Source: Betaproteobacteria bacterium
GTDB lineage: Bacteria; Pseudomonadota; Gammaproteobacteria; Burkholderiales; SG8-41
NCBI GenBank assembly: GCA_028292435.1
Contig: JAQGMI010000088.1
Coordinates: forward strand, 39,406-103,405
Length of the DNA: 64,000 nt
Direction of reading: 5' to 3'
Below the pieces are notes generated by a model that did no database searches, was not told the origin of the DNA, and worked only from the letters and a program-made list of their open reading frames with translations. The position numbers and the translations under genes were made by a program. Positions within the stretch are counted from its first letter, which is position 1, and the number at the start of each line of letters is the position of its first letter. Positions 40,875 to 50,588 of the stretch are shown here, piece by piece.

Positions 40875-41482
40875 GCAACGATGTCTTTTTTCTCCCCGAT
40901 GCGGCTTTCGGTGCCGGCGAGCAGCTTGCGGATGTTCGTCCGATGCCGCCAGATCAACAGCAGCGAAATGATGCTGACCGCAAGCGTGAACGGGTGAATC
41001 TGATACAAGAGATAGCAATACACCGGCGCCGAAACAGCCGCGATCAACGCAGCAAGCGACGACACGCGGAAGAACAACACGATAATGATCCACGTCGAGG
41101 CCGCGCCGGCACCGAGCCACACGTTCAAGGCAAGCAAAACGCCGAGTGCGGTCGAAACGCCCTTACCACCCTGGAATCGATGAAATATCGGATACATGTG
41201 GCCGATCACAACCGCCACCGCCACCGCCGACATCTTGTAAGCGGCGGGCACTTCGGTGGAATAGAAATGATCGACCAGATAAACGGCGAGCCAGCCTTTT
41301 CCCGCGTCACCCAGCACGGTCAGCGCAGCCGCAACTTTTTTTCCGGTGCGTAAGACGTTGGTCGCCCCCGGATTCTTCGAGCCATACGTGTGCGGGTCGG
41401 GCAGACCCATCGCGCGGCTGACGACGACCGCAAACGATATCGAGCCGATCAGATAAGCAAACGCTGCAAGAACTATGGTCAT
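40871..41482 (-). CDS. plsY: acyl-phosphate:glycerol-3-phosphate acyltransferase
   Basis: 203 aa, multi-helix membrane protein. The three PlsY signatures are present: [62 protein letters not shown], and the C-terminal loop [21 protein letters not shown]. It makes lysophosphatidate from acyl-phosphate in membrane-lipid synthesis. Divergent from folB, a conserved neighbourhood near tsaD in betaproteobacteria. Confidence 0.96.
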   Translation of the reverse strand: MTIVLAAFAYLIGSISFAVVVSRAMGLPDPHTYGSKNPGATNVLRTGKKVAAALTVLGDAGKGWLAVYLVDHFYSTEVPAAYKMSAVAVAVVIGHMYPIFHRFQGGKGVSTALGVLLALNVWLGAGAASTWIIIVLFFRVSSLAALIAAVSAPVYCYLLYQIHPFTLAVSIISLLLIWRHRTNIRKLLAGTESRIGEKKDIVA

Positions 41483-41574
41483 CGCGCAAATTCAAATAGA
41501 ATATGCGCCGATTCTAACCAAAAACCGCCTCACTCATATTTCGTCGTTTTACTGCTTCCGCCTTCCGGGATTCC

Positions 41575-41931
41575 ATGGACATCATCTTCGTCAGCGAGCT
41601 CAGGATTGAAACGCTGATCGGCATTTACGATTGGGAAAAAACCGTCCCGCAGACCATTCAGCTCGATCTCGAGGTCGGACTGCGCGGCGAGCATGCGGCG
41701 AAAACCGGCAAGATCGGCGACACCATCGATTACAGCCGGGTGGTCGGCCGCATCGAGCAACTGTTCAAAGAACAGCATTTCCTGCTGCTCGAAAAAGCGG
41801 GCGAAGCGATTGCCGACACCATCATGCGCGAGTTCAAGACGCCGTGGATCAAAGTGAGCATTGCGAAGCTTGCGCCGCTGCGTAACGTGAAAAAACTGGG
41901 CGTGGTTATCGAGCGCGGCGCGCGCGGTTAG
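41575..41931 (+). CDS. folB: dihydroneopterin aldolase
   Basis: 118 aa, standard length. Motifs MDIIFVSELRIETLIGIYDWEKTVPQTIQLDLEVG, GDTIDYSRVVGRIEQLF, FLLLEKAGEAIADTIM (catalytic Glu and Lys) and IKVSIAKLAPLRNVKKLGVVIER are characteristic. Converts dihydroneopterin to 6-hydroxymethyl-dihydropterin in folate synthesis. Ends overlapping xerD by four bases in convergent orientation. Confidence 0.95.
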   Translation: MDIIFVSELRIETLIGIYDWEKTVPQTIQLDLEVGLRGEHAAKTGKIGDTIDYSRVVGRIEQLFKEQHFLLLEKAGEAIADTIMREFKTPWIKVSIAKLAPLRNVKKLGVVIERGARG

Positions 41932-42821
41932 CCGCGCGGGTGATGCTTCGAATGCAACTGTTTCAATCTCTCACGCGCCACGTGCGTATATATCTGCGTC
42001 GTCGAAATATCCGAGTGGCCCAGCAGCAGCTGTACGACGCGTAAATCGGCGCCGTGATTCAGCAAATGCGTGGCGAACGCATGACGCAAGGTGTGCGGCG
42101 AAATCGGCTGAGCTAAACCTGCGTGCGTCGAATAGCGCTTCAGCAGATGCCAGAACGACTGGCGCGTCATCGCATCGCCGCGGCCGGTGACGAACATCGC
42201 ATCGGCTGCGCGCCGCTGCAGGATCTGTGGACGTCCTTCTTTTAAGTAGCGCTGTAACCAGCTCAACGCTTCCTCACCGAGCGGCACCAGTCGTTCCTTG
42301 GCACCTTTGCCGACGATGCGCACAACGCCCATGTCCTGGCTCACCTGAACTACTTTCAGCGTAACCAGTTCCGACACCCGCAGTCCGCTTGCGTACAAGG
42401 TCTCGAGCATCGCGCGGTCACGCAGGCCTAGCGGGTCTTCGACGTTCGGTGCCGCGAGCAGCTTCTCCACATCCTGCTCGGTCAGCGTCTTAGGCAAGCC
42501 GCGTGGCAATTTCGGCGTATCGATATTGAGCGATGGATCAACTGCGATCGTGCCCTGCCGCAGCGCGTACTGATAAAACCGCTTGAGACTCGACAGCAGG
42601 CGGCTGGTGCTCGTGGCTTTCGATTTACCGGCAACCCGGTGCGCGAGATAAGCGAGCAGATCGGCATGGTTCGCTGCAAGCAATTGAACACTGCGCTCGT
42701 GTTCAAGCCAGCGCGCGAATTGCGTTAAATCGAGCCGATAACTCGCCAGCGTATTACGCGACAGCCCGTCTTCGAGCCACAGTGCGTCGCAGAACTCGTC
42801 AAGCTTGTTGTCATCCGGCAT
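41928..42821 (-). CDS. xerD: site-specific tyrosine recombinase
   Basis: 297 aa. The N-terminal SAM-like domain is followed by the catalytic domain with Arg (ASGLRVSELVTL), Lys (VGKGAKERLVPL), His-x-x-Arg (SPHTLRHAFATHLL), His (LLGHSDISTTQIYTHV) and the nucleophile Tyr in QIYTH. The C-terminus LKQLHSKHHPRG is the XerD type rather than XerC. It resolves chromosome dimers at dif with XerC and FtsK. The gene overlaps ogt by 11 bases on the same strand. Confidence 0.95.
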   Translation of the reverse strand: MPDDNKLDEFCDALWLEDGLSRNTLASYRLDLTQFARWLEHERSVQLLAANHADLLAYLAHRVAGKSKATSTSRLLSSLKRFYQYALRQGTIAVDPSLNIDTPKLPRGLPKTLTEQDVEKLLAAPNVEDPLGLRDRAMLETLYASGLRVSELVTLKVVQVSQDMGVVRIVGKGAKERLVPLGEEALSWLQRYLKEGRPQILQRRAADAMFVTGRGDAMTRQSFWHLLKRYSTHAGLAQPISPHTLRHAFATHLLNHGADLRVVQLLLGHSDISTTQIYTHVARERLKQLHSKHHPRG

Positions 42822-43350
42822 TTTCGTGCTTCAAAAGCCACTGCTTGATTTGAATGGGCTCGCCGCCGCGCGCGTGCATGAACCCGCCGATACCGCCGCT
42901 TGCAACCACGCGGTGACACGGAATGATCAGCGGCAAACGATTCGCGCCGCATGCACCGCCAACCGGTCGCGGCGCGCTTTTCAAGCGCCGCGCGATGCCG
43001 ATATACGTCAAGGTCTTGCCGCTCGGGATCGAATGGATCGCACGCCATACTCGCTGCTGGAACACCGTTCCGCAATAATCGAATGGCAGGTCGAACTCGA
43101 ACTCGGGATCTGCGAGATATTTGTCGATCTGGCGGCAGACTTTGGCGGCAAGTTTGGTGGTCGGATCGAGCGTCGCCACGCCGCGCGGCAGGTACTCGAT
43201 GCGCGTTACGACGTCGCCGGCCGTGCGTATGCCCAGCACCGCAAACGGCGTGGCGAGCTTTGCATCGAACAATTCACCGGGCGCCGCGCGCTCGATCTTG
43301 ATGCGGCTTTGCAGCTGCAGACGGCCATCGCGTAGTTCAGGTGGCAGCAT
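42811..43350 (-). CDS. ogt: methylated-DNA-protein-cysteine methyltransferase
   Basis: 179 aa. Active-site PCHRV with the acceptor Cys (LPLIIPCHRVVASGGIGGF), preceded by FQQRVWRAIHSIPSGKTLTYIGIARRL, the helix-turn-helix that flips the base. No Ada N-terminal domain, so it is Ogt/AGT type. Suicide repair of O6-methylguanine. The gene starts inside the end of the TRAP permease gene (14-base overlap) and overlaps xerD, so transcription from the TRAP operon may continue into it. Confidence 0.94.
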   Translation of the reverse strand: MLPPELRDGRLQLQSRIKIERAAPGELFDAKLATPFAVLGIRTAGDVVTRIEYLPRGVATLDPTTKLAAKVCRQIDKYLADPEFEFDLPFDYCGTVFQQRVWRAIHSIPSGKTLTYIGIARRLKSAPRPVGGACGANRLPLIIPCHRVVASGGIGGFMHARGGEPIQIKQWLLKHENAG

Positions 43351-45442
43351 GCGCGACCTCTTTGCGCAGTTTCTGCATCACAATCACGATCACGATGAGC
43401 GCTACCCCGATATAGTCGAGCATGGCCTTAGGATATACCAGCGCGAGGCCGGCGATAATCAGCAGCCAGCGTTCGGGGGAAGTCGTTTTGCGGAACAACC
43501 AGCCCTGCACGCCGGCGGCAAGCGCCGCGATCCCAATCATCGCCGTCGCACTCACGACCGCGATTTCACCCCATGGCGCGACCGAAAGTTTTTTGAACGA
43601 ACCCATCAGCAGCAGGCCAAGACCCGCCGGATCGAGCACGAACATGAAGGGCACCAGGAACGCCGGCATCGTGTACTTCCACGATTGCAATGTCGTCTTA
43701 TACGGATCGCCGCCGGTGATTGCAGCAGCCGCGAACGGCGACAATGCGGTCGGCGGCGAGACTTCCGACAACACGGCGTAGTAGAAAATGAACATGTGCG
43801 CGGCGTAGTCGGCGACGCCCAGTTGCATCAACGCCGGCGCGGCAATCACCGCGCAGATGATGTAGCTCGCGGTCACCGGCACCGCGAGCCCGACAATCCA
43901 CACAATCAGCGACGTCATAACCGCGGTCAAGAGGAGCTTCACGTCGTGCAGCAAACTCGCGGTCTGCTCGAACCCGATTGCGCCGAGCGCGCTCATGATG
44001 AGCCGGGTGCCCGAATCCGCGTATTGCAAAACAATCGAGCTGAATTTGAGCCCAAGGCCCGTCAGCGTCACGACGCCAACGATAATGCCGGCCGCAGCAC
44101 AGGTCGCCCCCACGCTCAACATGCCGACAGAACCCGCTTCGAGCGCTTTGACGAGGCCCGAATTCCACAGTCCCCGGCCAAGCGGCGCCCTGCCGCGCAG
44201 CACGTCGTATGGAATCAACGCGCAATCGACGTGAAGGAAGCTTGAGGCGAACGCAACCATCGTCGCCCAGAACACCGAAACCGCGGGCGAAAACCCGATC
44301 GCCATGAAGAAGATAATCGCGACGAGCGACAGAAAGTGAAACCAGTAATTTCTGGTGAGCATGCCGATCGTCGCGTGTTTTTCAATCACGACGTTGGGCA
44401 TGCCGAATTTCCGCGCGTCGATCTCGACCATTAAAAACAGCGCGAAATAGTAAAGAAGCGTCGGTATTGCCGCCATTAATATGACGTCGAGATAGGAAAT
44501 ATTGAGGAACTGCGCAATCAGGAATGCGGCGGCGCCGAGCACCGGCGGCGAGATGATTGCGCCGAGCCCGCCGGCGGCGAGTAAACCGCCTGCCGCATCT
44601 TTGCCGTAGCCCGCTTTGACGAGCATCGGGTAGGCAACGGTGCCGAGCGTGACGGTGGTCGCTACACCGCTGCCCGATGGACCGCCCAGCAGGAAGGACG
44701 CGAGCACTATCGTGCGGCCTGCGCCGGTCGGCTTGCCACCCATCGCTGCGAACGAGAAATCGATAAAAAACTTGCCGGCGCCCGAATACTGCAGGAACGC
44801 GCCGTAAATCGTGAACAGGATGATCAACGACGACGAAACGTCGATGGCGACGCCGAAGATGCCCTCGAGCGTCATGTACATGTGGCCAACGATGCGGCCG
44901 AGGTCCATGCCGTAATGCGTCCACGGCGGCGGCAGATACTGGCCGACTACCGCGTAGGCGATGAAACCGATACAAATCGCGGGCATGATCCAGCCCGAAG
45001 TGCGGCGTGCCGCCTCGAGCACCATGACGATCAGGGCGACACCAAGAATCTTGTCCCACGTATTCGGTTCGATCGCGCGTTCGAGAAAAGCGTCGCCGCC
45101 GAACAGCATGTTGCAAACGACAACCAGCGAGAAAAACGCCGCGAGCCAGTCCCACCACATGATGCGATGGCGAAAACGCCGCGTAACCGGAAACAGCAGA
45201 AAGCCCAGAAACAAAATGAACGCGACGTGAATGCCGCGCAAGACGTGCGTCGGCATGATGCCGTACGCCGCATAGAGGTGAAACACCGACATGATCACCG
45301 CGAGCGCGGTGGCCATCACACCGAGCGCGCCGGGCAGCTTGTTGATCGCGCCCTCTTCCTCCTCGATGTACTCCTCGGCTTTGGCAAGTGCCTCCGCTGA
45401 AACGACGGGCTCTTCGACAATCTTGTTATTGGTTGGCGCCAT
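43337..45442 (-). CDS. TRAP transporter fused small/large permease (DctQM type)
   Basis: 701 aa with many transmembrane helices. The first 200 residues form the small DctQ-like part after a charged N-terminus (AEEYIEEEEGAINKL). The rest is DctM/TRAP-fused: IDVSSSLIILFTIYGAFLQYSGAGKFFIDFSFAAMGGKPTGAGRTIVLASFLLGGPSGSGVATTVTLG and the second, inverted repeat around YVSPPTALSPFAAAAITGG-like text (SEVSPPTALSPFAAAAITGGDPYKTT). Na+-coupled uptake with the TAXI receptor encoded just upstream in the same operon (gap 63 bases). No cupin or other catabolic gene adjoins. Confidence 0.94.
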   Translation of the reverse strand: MAPTNNKIVEEPVVSAEALAKAEEYIEEEEGAINKLPGALGVMATALAVIMSVFHLYAAYGIMPTHVLRGIHVAFILFLGFLLFPVTRRFRHRIMWWDWLAAFFSLVVVCNMLFGGDAFLERAIEPNTWDKILGVALIVMVLEAARRTSGWIMPAICIGFIAYAVVGQYLPPPWTHYGMDLGRIVGHMYMTLEGIFGVAIDVSSSLIILFTIYGAFLQYSGAGKFFIDFSFAAMGGKPTGAGRTIVLASFLLGGPSGSGVATTVTLGTVAYPMLVKAGYGKDAAGGLLAAGGLGAIISPPVLGAAAFLIAQFLNISYLDVILMAAIPTLLYYFALFLMVEIDARKFGMPNVVIEKHATIGMLTRNYWFHFLSLVAIIFFMAIGFSPAVSVFWATMVAFASSFLHVDCALIPYDVLRGRAPLGRGLWNSGLVKALEAGSVGMLSVGATCAAAGIIVGVVTLTGLGLKFSSIVLQYADSGTRLIMSALGAIGFEQTASLLHDVKLLLTAVMTSLIVWIVGLAVPVTASYIICAVIAAPALMQLGVADYAAHMFIFYYAVLSEVSPPTALSPFAAAAITGGDPYKTTLQSWKYTMPAFLVPFMFVLDPAGLGLLLMGSFKKLSVAPWGEIAVVSATAMIGIAALAAGVQGWLFRKTTSPERWLLIIAGLALVYPKAMLDYIGVALIVIVIVMQKLRKEVAHAAT

Positions 45443-45505
45443 CGAGCCCTCCGCTTATGAAGGATGAATCGCTAAACGGCGCCGATTCATCCTTCATCTT
45501 TGCCA

Positions 45506-46468
45506 TTAATTCAGCTTGACGCCTTTTTCCGCGAAATACTTTTTGGCGCCGGGATGAAACGGCACGACTGCGGCGCCTGGGAGTTGATACTTGTAGTCAA
45601 AGTTTTTGGCTTCGGCATGAACTCGAATCAGATCGTCCTTGTGGTCGAACACCGTTTTCACGATATCGTACGCCATCTGGTCGCTCATTTTTTCGTCAGC
45701 GAGCAGCACGTTCCACACGGTCGTGATCTGATTTGCAGCGTCCTGCCCCGGATACGATTTGGCCGGGATGTTGTCCTTCACGTAAAGCGGTCCGTATTTC
45801 TTGACCATGGCTTCCTGCGCGTCGGCGTGATCGATGAGCTTTAACTTGAGGCCGGGCGTCGCGCCCAGATCGGTGACCGCCGGTGTCGGCACGCCGCCGA
45901 CCCAGAAGAACGCATCCAGCTTACGGTCCTTGATCGCTTCGGCCGACTTGCCCGGATCGAGCCGCTCGCGAATGATGTCTTTTTCCGGATCGATGCCATA
46001 CGCTTCGAGCACGCGATACGCCATGATCTGCGTTGCGCTGTTCGGCGCACCGGTGGAAACGCGCTTGCCTTTGAGGTCGGCCATTTTGTTAATGCCGGTG
46101 CCGTCAACCGTCACGATATGCATGCGGTTCGGATACAAAACCATCAGCGCGCGCACGTTGACCGGCTTCTGAAACTTGCCCTGCCCCTTATAGGCGTCCC
46201 AGCTCGCGTCCGCCATCGAGAACACGACGTCGGCTTTGCCCTGGCCCATGAGCAGCAAATTGGCCATCGAGCCGTCCGTTGTGCCGGCTGTCGCATTCAG
46301 ATTCGGCATGAATTTGGTCAACACGTCCGCAAGCCCGCCACCCAGCGGATAGTAAACGCCCGACGTCGGGCCGCTTGCGACAAAAATATTGACCTTGCCT
46401 TGAGCGAACGCCGTCGCCGCACACAACACGCCGGCCATCAGCGCAAAAAACTTGATCAGCCTTTGCAT
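45506..46468 (-). CDS. TAXI-family TRAP transporter solute-binding protein
   Basis: 320 aa, preceded by AAGGAGGAG. Signal peptide ending ATAFAQ. TAXI signature features: VNIFVASGPTSGVYYPLGGGLADVLTKFMPNLNATAGTTDGSMANLLLMGQGKADVVFSMADA, LKGKRVSTGAPNSATQIMAYRVLEAYGID, DAFFWVGGVPTPAVTDL. Receptor for the fused TRAP permease downstream. TAXI receptors are reported for glutamate/2-oxoglutarate and other carboxylates; the ligand here is unknown. Confidence 0.95.
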   Translation of the reverse strand: MQRLIKFFALMAGVLCAATAFAQGKVNIFVASGPTSGVYYPLGGGLADVLTKFMPNLNATAGTTDGSMANLLLMGQGKADVVFSMADASWDAYKGQGKFQKPVNVRALMVLYPNRMHIVTVDGTGINKMADLKGKRVSTGAPNSATQIMAYRVLEAYGIDPEKDIIRERLDPGKSAEAIKDRKLDAFFWVGGVPTPAVTDLGATPGLKLKLIDHADAQEAMVKKYGPLYVKDNIPAKSYPGQDAANQITTVWNVLLADEKMSDQMAYDIVKTVFDHKDDLIRVHAEAKNFDYKYQLPGAAVVPFHPGAKKYFAEKGVKLN

Positions 46469-46539
46469 AACTCCTCCTTCTTATTAGATAGAACCTGCGG
46501 GTGCCAATGATACGGGGTCGCGTCTGGCGCGCCAAGGCG

Positions 46540-46959
46540 TCATTTGGCGAAGAGTTTTGCCGGATCTGTGAACGCCTTGAACTCGATTGCATTGCCCGAA
46601 GGGTCGGTGAAAAACATCGCCGCCTGCTCGCCGATCGTGCCTTCAAAACGCAGTTGCGGCTCGATGATGAACTTGGTACCGGCAGCAACGAGCCGGTCGC
46701 GCATCTTTACCCAGTCCGGCATCGGCAGCACGAGGCCAAAGTGCCGCACCGGCACTTCGTCGCCGTCAACCGGGCTTGTGATCCGTTTGCGCGCTTCACC
46801 GGGCACCTGATACGCGACGATCTGATGGCCATAGAAATTGAAGTCGACCCAATGTTCGTCGGAGCGGCCTTCGCTGCAGCCTAAAACGCCGCAGTAAAAA
46901 GCGCGCGCATCGGTTAAGTCGTCAACCGGAAATGCGAGATGAAATGAGGAGAGTGTCAT
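46540..46959 (-). CDS. VOC-family (glyoxalase/dioxygenase-fold) protein
   Basis: 139 aa from the ATG at 46959 (the longer ORF has no start signal). VOC fold: SSFHLAFPVDDLTDARAFYCGVLGCSEGRSDEHWVDFNFYGHQIVAYQ with a metal His at residue 6, RHFGLVLPMPDWVKM with the second His, and FFTDPSGNAIEFKAF with the Glu. The three ligands (His, His, Glu) are consistent with a metal enzyme. The substrate is not predictable. Its start lies about 150 bases from the divergent Bug gene at 47106. Confidence 0.85.
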   Translation of the reverse strand: MTLSSFHLAFPVDDLTDARAFYCGVLGCSEGRSDEHWVDFNFYGHQIVAYQVPGEARKRITSPVDGDEVPVRHFGLVLPMPDWVKMRDRLVAAGTKFIIEPQLRFEGTIGEQAAMFFTDPSGNAIEFKAFTDPAKLFAK

Positions 46960-47105
46960 ACCTGGTCGCCCTGAAAATACGTGAACGCCGCATTTTAAAG
47001 GTTTTCCGCGCGTCCGCCGGGACTGAACGGCCGCGCGATTGGTGCGAAAATAAACGTTGTGCTCGCGCGGCCGTGCGGGCACCGCAGGCCGCGATCGGAG
47101 GATTA

Positions 47106-48089
47106 GTGTTCAAGACTTCACATCTGGCAAGGCTGGCAATTGCATGCGCATCTGCGCTCGGCGCCGTATCGGCGAACGCGCAAAATGCGTCATATCCGGT
47201 CCGCCCCATCCGCTTCATTGTTCCTTTCCCCCCGGGCGGCAGCACGGACATCTATGCGCGCATCCTCGGTCCGCGCCTGGCAGACGCAATCAAGCAGCAA
47301 GTGGTCATCGACAACCGGCCGGGCGCCGGCGGCGCGCTCGGCGCCGACCTCGCCGCCAAGGCAGCGCCCGACGGTTACACCATCTGGCTCGGTCAAACCA
47401 ACAATCTCGCGATTGGCCCCGCGATGCGCACGAAAAATAGTTATGACCCGATACGCGATTTTTCGCCGATCACGCTGCTGATGAGAGCGCCGCAAGTGCT
47501 TGTCATCAACGCGGGTTCGCCGATTAATTCGATCAAGGATCTGATTGCGGCCGCCAAAGCGAAACCGGGCACGCTCACCTTCGCGTCGGCCGGCATCGGC
47601 AGCTCGGGTCATATCACCGGCGAGCTCTTTAACCAGATGGCCGGCGTGAAGATGACGCACGTACCGTACAAGGGTGCTACGCCGGCCATGATCGATCTGC
47701 GCGGCGGCCGCGTCACCTATTTGCCGACCTCGCTTGCATCGGCGGCGCAGTTCGTCAAGAACGGCACAATCAGGGCAATTGCAACGACCGGCACAACTCG
47801 CGCGAGACTGATGCCCGATGTGCCAACGGTGATCGAAGCGGGCGTGCCGGGTTTCGAAGTCGATTCGTGGCATGGAATGCTGGCGCCGGCCAAGGTGCCG
47901 CGCGAAATCATTGCCAGACTGAATCGCGAAATCGTCGCCCTACTCGACAGGCCGGAAGTCCGCGAAGCGCTGCTCTCCGAAGGCGGCGACATTACGCCGG
48001 GCACGCCGGATCAATTCGCCGCATTTCTGAAGACCGAAGTTGCGAAGTGGGCGAAAGTCATCAAGGAAGCCGGCATTACGGCGGAATAG
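47106..48089 (+). CDS. Bug-family (TctC) solute-binding protein, first of the CoA-transferase operon
   Basis: 327 aa from the GTG at 47106, chosen because CGGAGG precedes it; the ORF begins at 46932 without a start signal. Signal peptide ending VSANAQ. Ligand loop PFPPGGSTDIYAR, DNRPGAGGALGADL, AAPDGYTIWLGQT, HVPYKGATPAMIDL, end AKWAKVIKEAGITAE. It leads a plus-strand set with a CaiB-type CoA-transferase 39 bases later, suggesting it captures an acid that is then activated to its CoA ester. Confidence 0.9.
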   Translation: MFKTSHLARLAIACASALGAVSANAQNASYPVRPIRFIVPFPPGGSTDIYARILGPRLADAIKQQVVIDNRPGAGGALGADLAAKAAPDGYTIWLGQTNNLAIGPAMRTKNSYDPIRDFSPITLLMRAPQVLVINAGSPINSIKDLIAAAKAKPGTLTFASAGIGSSGHITGELFNQMAGVKMTHVPYKGATPAMIDLRGGRVTYLPTSLASAAQFVKNGTIRAIATTGTTRARLMPDVPTVIEAGVPGFEVDSWHGMLAPAKVPREIIARLNREIVALLDRPEVREALLSEGGDITPGTPDQFAAFLKTEVAKWAKVIKEAGITAE

Positions 48090-48128
48090 CGCCTTATCAA
48101 GCGGCGCATCAATCAAGGAGCGATATAG

Positions 48129-49370
48129 ATGTCGGAGCAATCTTCAGCGGCGGGCGGCGCAGCAAACGAGTTGCCGCTTGCCGGCGTGCGTATTCTTGAA
48201 TTCGGTCATACCGTGATGGGACCGTCGTGCAGCATGGTACTCGCCGACCTGGGCGCGGATGTCATCAAGGTCGAACCGCCCGAAGGCGACCGCACGCGCG
48301 CCAACGTCGGCTTCGGCTCCGCGCTGTTTCCGGTTTTTAACCGCAATAAGCGCAGCCTGTCGATCGACATCAAGTCGGACGCCGGCAAGGCGGTCATTCA
48401 TAAAGTGCTCGCCGGCGCGGATGCGCTGATCGAAAACTTTGCGTACGGCACGATGGATCGGCTTGGCCTCGGTTACAAAGCGCTGTCGGCAAAATATCCG
48501 CGACTCGTCTACTGCGGACTCAAAGGTTTCTTGACGGGACCTTACGAGAAGCGCGCGGCACTCGATGAAATTGTGCAGTTCATGGGCGGCCTTGCCTATA
48601 TGACGGGGCCTTCCGGCATGCCGCTGCGCGCGGGCGCATCGGTGGTCGACATCATGGGCGGCATGTTCGGCGCGCTCGGCATCATGGCGGCACTGCGCGA
48701 ACGCGAACGTACCGGCCGCGGCCAGCTCGTGCAAAGCTCGTTATTCGAATCGACGGCGTTTCTCGTCGCGCAGCACATGGGACAGCAGGCCCTGACCGGC
48801 AAAGCGCCGCCGCCGATGCCCGAGAAAGCGAGTTCATGGGCGGTCTACGATCCGTTCCAGACGGCCGACGGCAAAACCGTATTTGTCGGCATCACCAGCG
48901 ACAATCACTGGCGCAGCTTCTGCAAAGGATTCGGCGTCGAAGAACTGCTCGACGATCCGGCGCTAAAAAGCAATCCGCAGCGGGCGCAGCAGCGCGCGAA
49001 GATCATGCCGATTGTCACGGCCAAGTTCGCGGCTGAACCTTTCGATTCGCTCGTCAAAAAACTCGAAGAGTTGAACCTTCCGTTCGGTCCGCTCGCCAAA
49101 CCCGGTGATTTATTCGACGACAAGCAGTTGAACCATGACGGCCGCATGCTCGACGTGCTGTTACCGACGGGCAAGCGCGCGAAATTGCCGGGACTGCCGC
49201 TCGAGATGGGCGGGCGCAAGACGCGCGTGCGGCATCAGCCGCCGGCGATGGGCCACGACACTCGCGCGGTGCTCGCAGAAGCCGGCTATACGGAAAGTGA
49301 AATCGAAGAACTGATCGACAAGGGTGTCGTGATCAGCGCCGGCGCCAAACAAGAAACCATGAAAGGCTAA
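48129..49370 (+). CDS. CaiB/BaiF family III CoA-transferase
   Basis: 413 aa, preceded by AAGGAGCGA. Family motifs LPLAGVRILEFGHTVMGPSCSMVLADLGADVIKVEPPEGDRTR, FPVFNRNKRSLSIDIKSDAGKAV, GYKALSAKYPRLVYCGLKGF and the catalytic-Asp region (KRAALDEIVQFMGGLAYMTG). Transfers CoA from an acyl-CoA donor to a carboxylic acid (formyl-, succinyl- or carnitine-type). Co-directional with the upstream Bug gene and four bases before the lactonase gene. Confidence 0.92.
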   Translation: MSEQSSAAGGAANELPLAGVRILEFGHTVMGPSCSMVLADLGADVIKVEPPEGDRTRANVGFGSALFPVFNRNKRSLSIDIKSDAGKAVIHKVLAGADALIENFAYGTMDRLGLGYKALSAKYPRLVYCGLKGFLTGPYEKRAALDEIVQFMGGLAYMTGPSGMPLRAGASVVDIMGGMFGALGIMAALRERERTGRGQLVQSSLFESTAFLVAQHMGQQALTGKAPPPMPEKASSWAVYDPFQTADGKTVFVGITSDNHWRSFCKGFGVEELLDDPALKSNPQRAQQRAKIMPIVTAKFAAEPFDSLVKKLEELNLPFGPLAKPGDLFDDKQLNHDGRMLDVLLPTGKRAKLPGLPLEMGGRKTRVRHQPPAMGHDTRAVLAEAGYTESEIEELIDKGVVISAGAKQETMKG

Positions 49371-49374
49371 CGCA

Positions 49375-50547
49375 ATGCATTCGAAAGTCGTTCTCTACAG
49401 CGCCATCGGCGACGAACTCACGCATTACGACGTCGATGTCGGGACGATGACGCTGACCAGGCGCAAAACGATCAAAGTCCCCGCCGTCGTTCAATATGCA
49501 TGGCGGCATCCCTCGAAGCGCACGCTGTATGTAACGACGAGCAATCGCGGCAAAGGCATGAAGGGCGATCAGAATCATGTCAGCGCTCTTAAGATCGACC
49601 CCGCGACCGGCGAGCTTTCGCATTTCGGCGAGCCGGTGCCACTGTGGACGCGCGCCGTGCATTTATGTTTGAGCGCAGACGGCCAATACCTGCTGAATGC
49701 GCACAATTTGCCGCACGCAAGCATTACGGTTCATCGCATCAATCCGGACGGCAGCATCGGCGCGGAAATCAAACAACCGGACGACCTCGCGTTCGGCATT
49801 TATCCGCACCAGGTCATGGTGTCTGCTGCTGCCGGCACGGTGATGCTGATCGATCGCGGCAACGATGCGAAAAAAGACAAGCCCGAAGATCCCGGTGCGC
49901 TGCGGCTCTTTCGCATCAGCAAAGACGGCGTGCTTTCAAATCTGCAGACCGTCGCGCCTGACGGCGGCTACGGGTTCGGGCCGCGGCATATCGATTTTCA
50001 TCCGACGAAGCCATGGGTTTATGCGTCGCTCGAGCGGCAGGACCAGCTTTACATGTATCACATGCGCGGCGAGCGCCTCGACGCTGACGCTGCGTTTAAG
50101 CGCCCGACGCTTGCGCGACCGGTCGACAATAAAAAACGCCAGCTCGCCGGCCCGATTCACGTGCATCCGGGTGGACGGTCTGTTTACGTCGCCAACCGCA
50201 ACGATCATACGATTGAATATGCGGGTCAACAGGTGCACGCAGGCGGTGACAATACCTTCGCGGTTTACGCAATCGATCAATCGAGCGGCGAGCCGACGCT
50301 GATCCAGAATGCCGACACGCATACGATTCACGTGCGCACTTTCGCGTTCGACCCGACCGGCCGCATGATGGTTGCCGCAAGCATCGACGATATCAACGTG
50401 CGTGAAGGCGACAAAATTGTCAAAGTGCCGGCAACGTTGTCGGTCATGCGCGTTGCCGACGACGGCAAGCTCGAGTTTGTGCGCAAATACGACGTCGAGA
50501 CCAATGGCAAAATCCACTACTGGATGGGCATGTTCGCGCTCAATTGA
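49375..50547 (+). CDS. lactonase-family seven-bladed beta-propeller protein
   Basis: 390 aa, with GAAAGG in the end of the preceding gene as ribosome site. Repeated propeller segments are visible (YAWRHPSKRTLYVTTSN, HLCLSADGQYLLNAHN, GPRHIDFHPTKPWVYASLERQDQLYMY, GPIHVHPGGRSVYVANRNDHTIE, RTFAFDPTGRMMVAAS), the pattern of 6-phosphogluconolactonase (Pgl/YbhE)-type proteins and cis,cis-muconate cycloisomerases. Probable lactone hydrolase on a sugar- or aromatic-acid lactone. No signal peptide, so cytosolic. Confidence 0.83.
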   Translation: MHSKVVLYSAIGDELTHYDVDVGTMTLTRRKTIKVPAVVQYAWRHPSKRTLYVTTSNRGKGMKGDQNHVSALKIDPATGELSHFGEPVPLWTRAVHLCLSADGQYLLNAHNLPHASITVHRINPDGSIGAEIKQPDDLAFGIYPHQVMVSAAAGTVMLIDRGNDAKKDKPEDPGALRLFRISKDGVLSNLQTVAPDGGYGFGPRHIDFHPTKPWVYASLERQDQLYMYHMRGERLDADAAFKRPTLARPVDNKKRQLAGPIHVHPGGRSVYVANRNDHTIEYAGQQVHAGGDNTFAVYAIDQSSGEPTLIQNADTHTIHVRTFAFDPTGRMMVAASIDDINVREGDKIVKVPATLSVMRVADDGKLEFVRKYDVETNGKIHYWMGMFALN

Positions 50548-50588
50548 TTTCAGTACACACCACCAATTTCCACATCCGGGAGAACTCT

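Noticed and set aside
43121..44245. 374-aa ORF on the plus strand
   Set aside because: Antisense to ogt and the TRAP permease; composition is His/Arg/Glu-rich with no domain.
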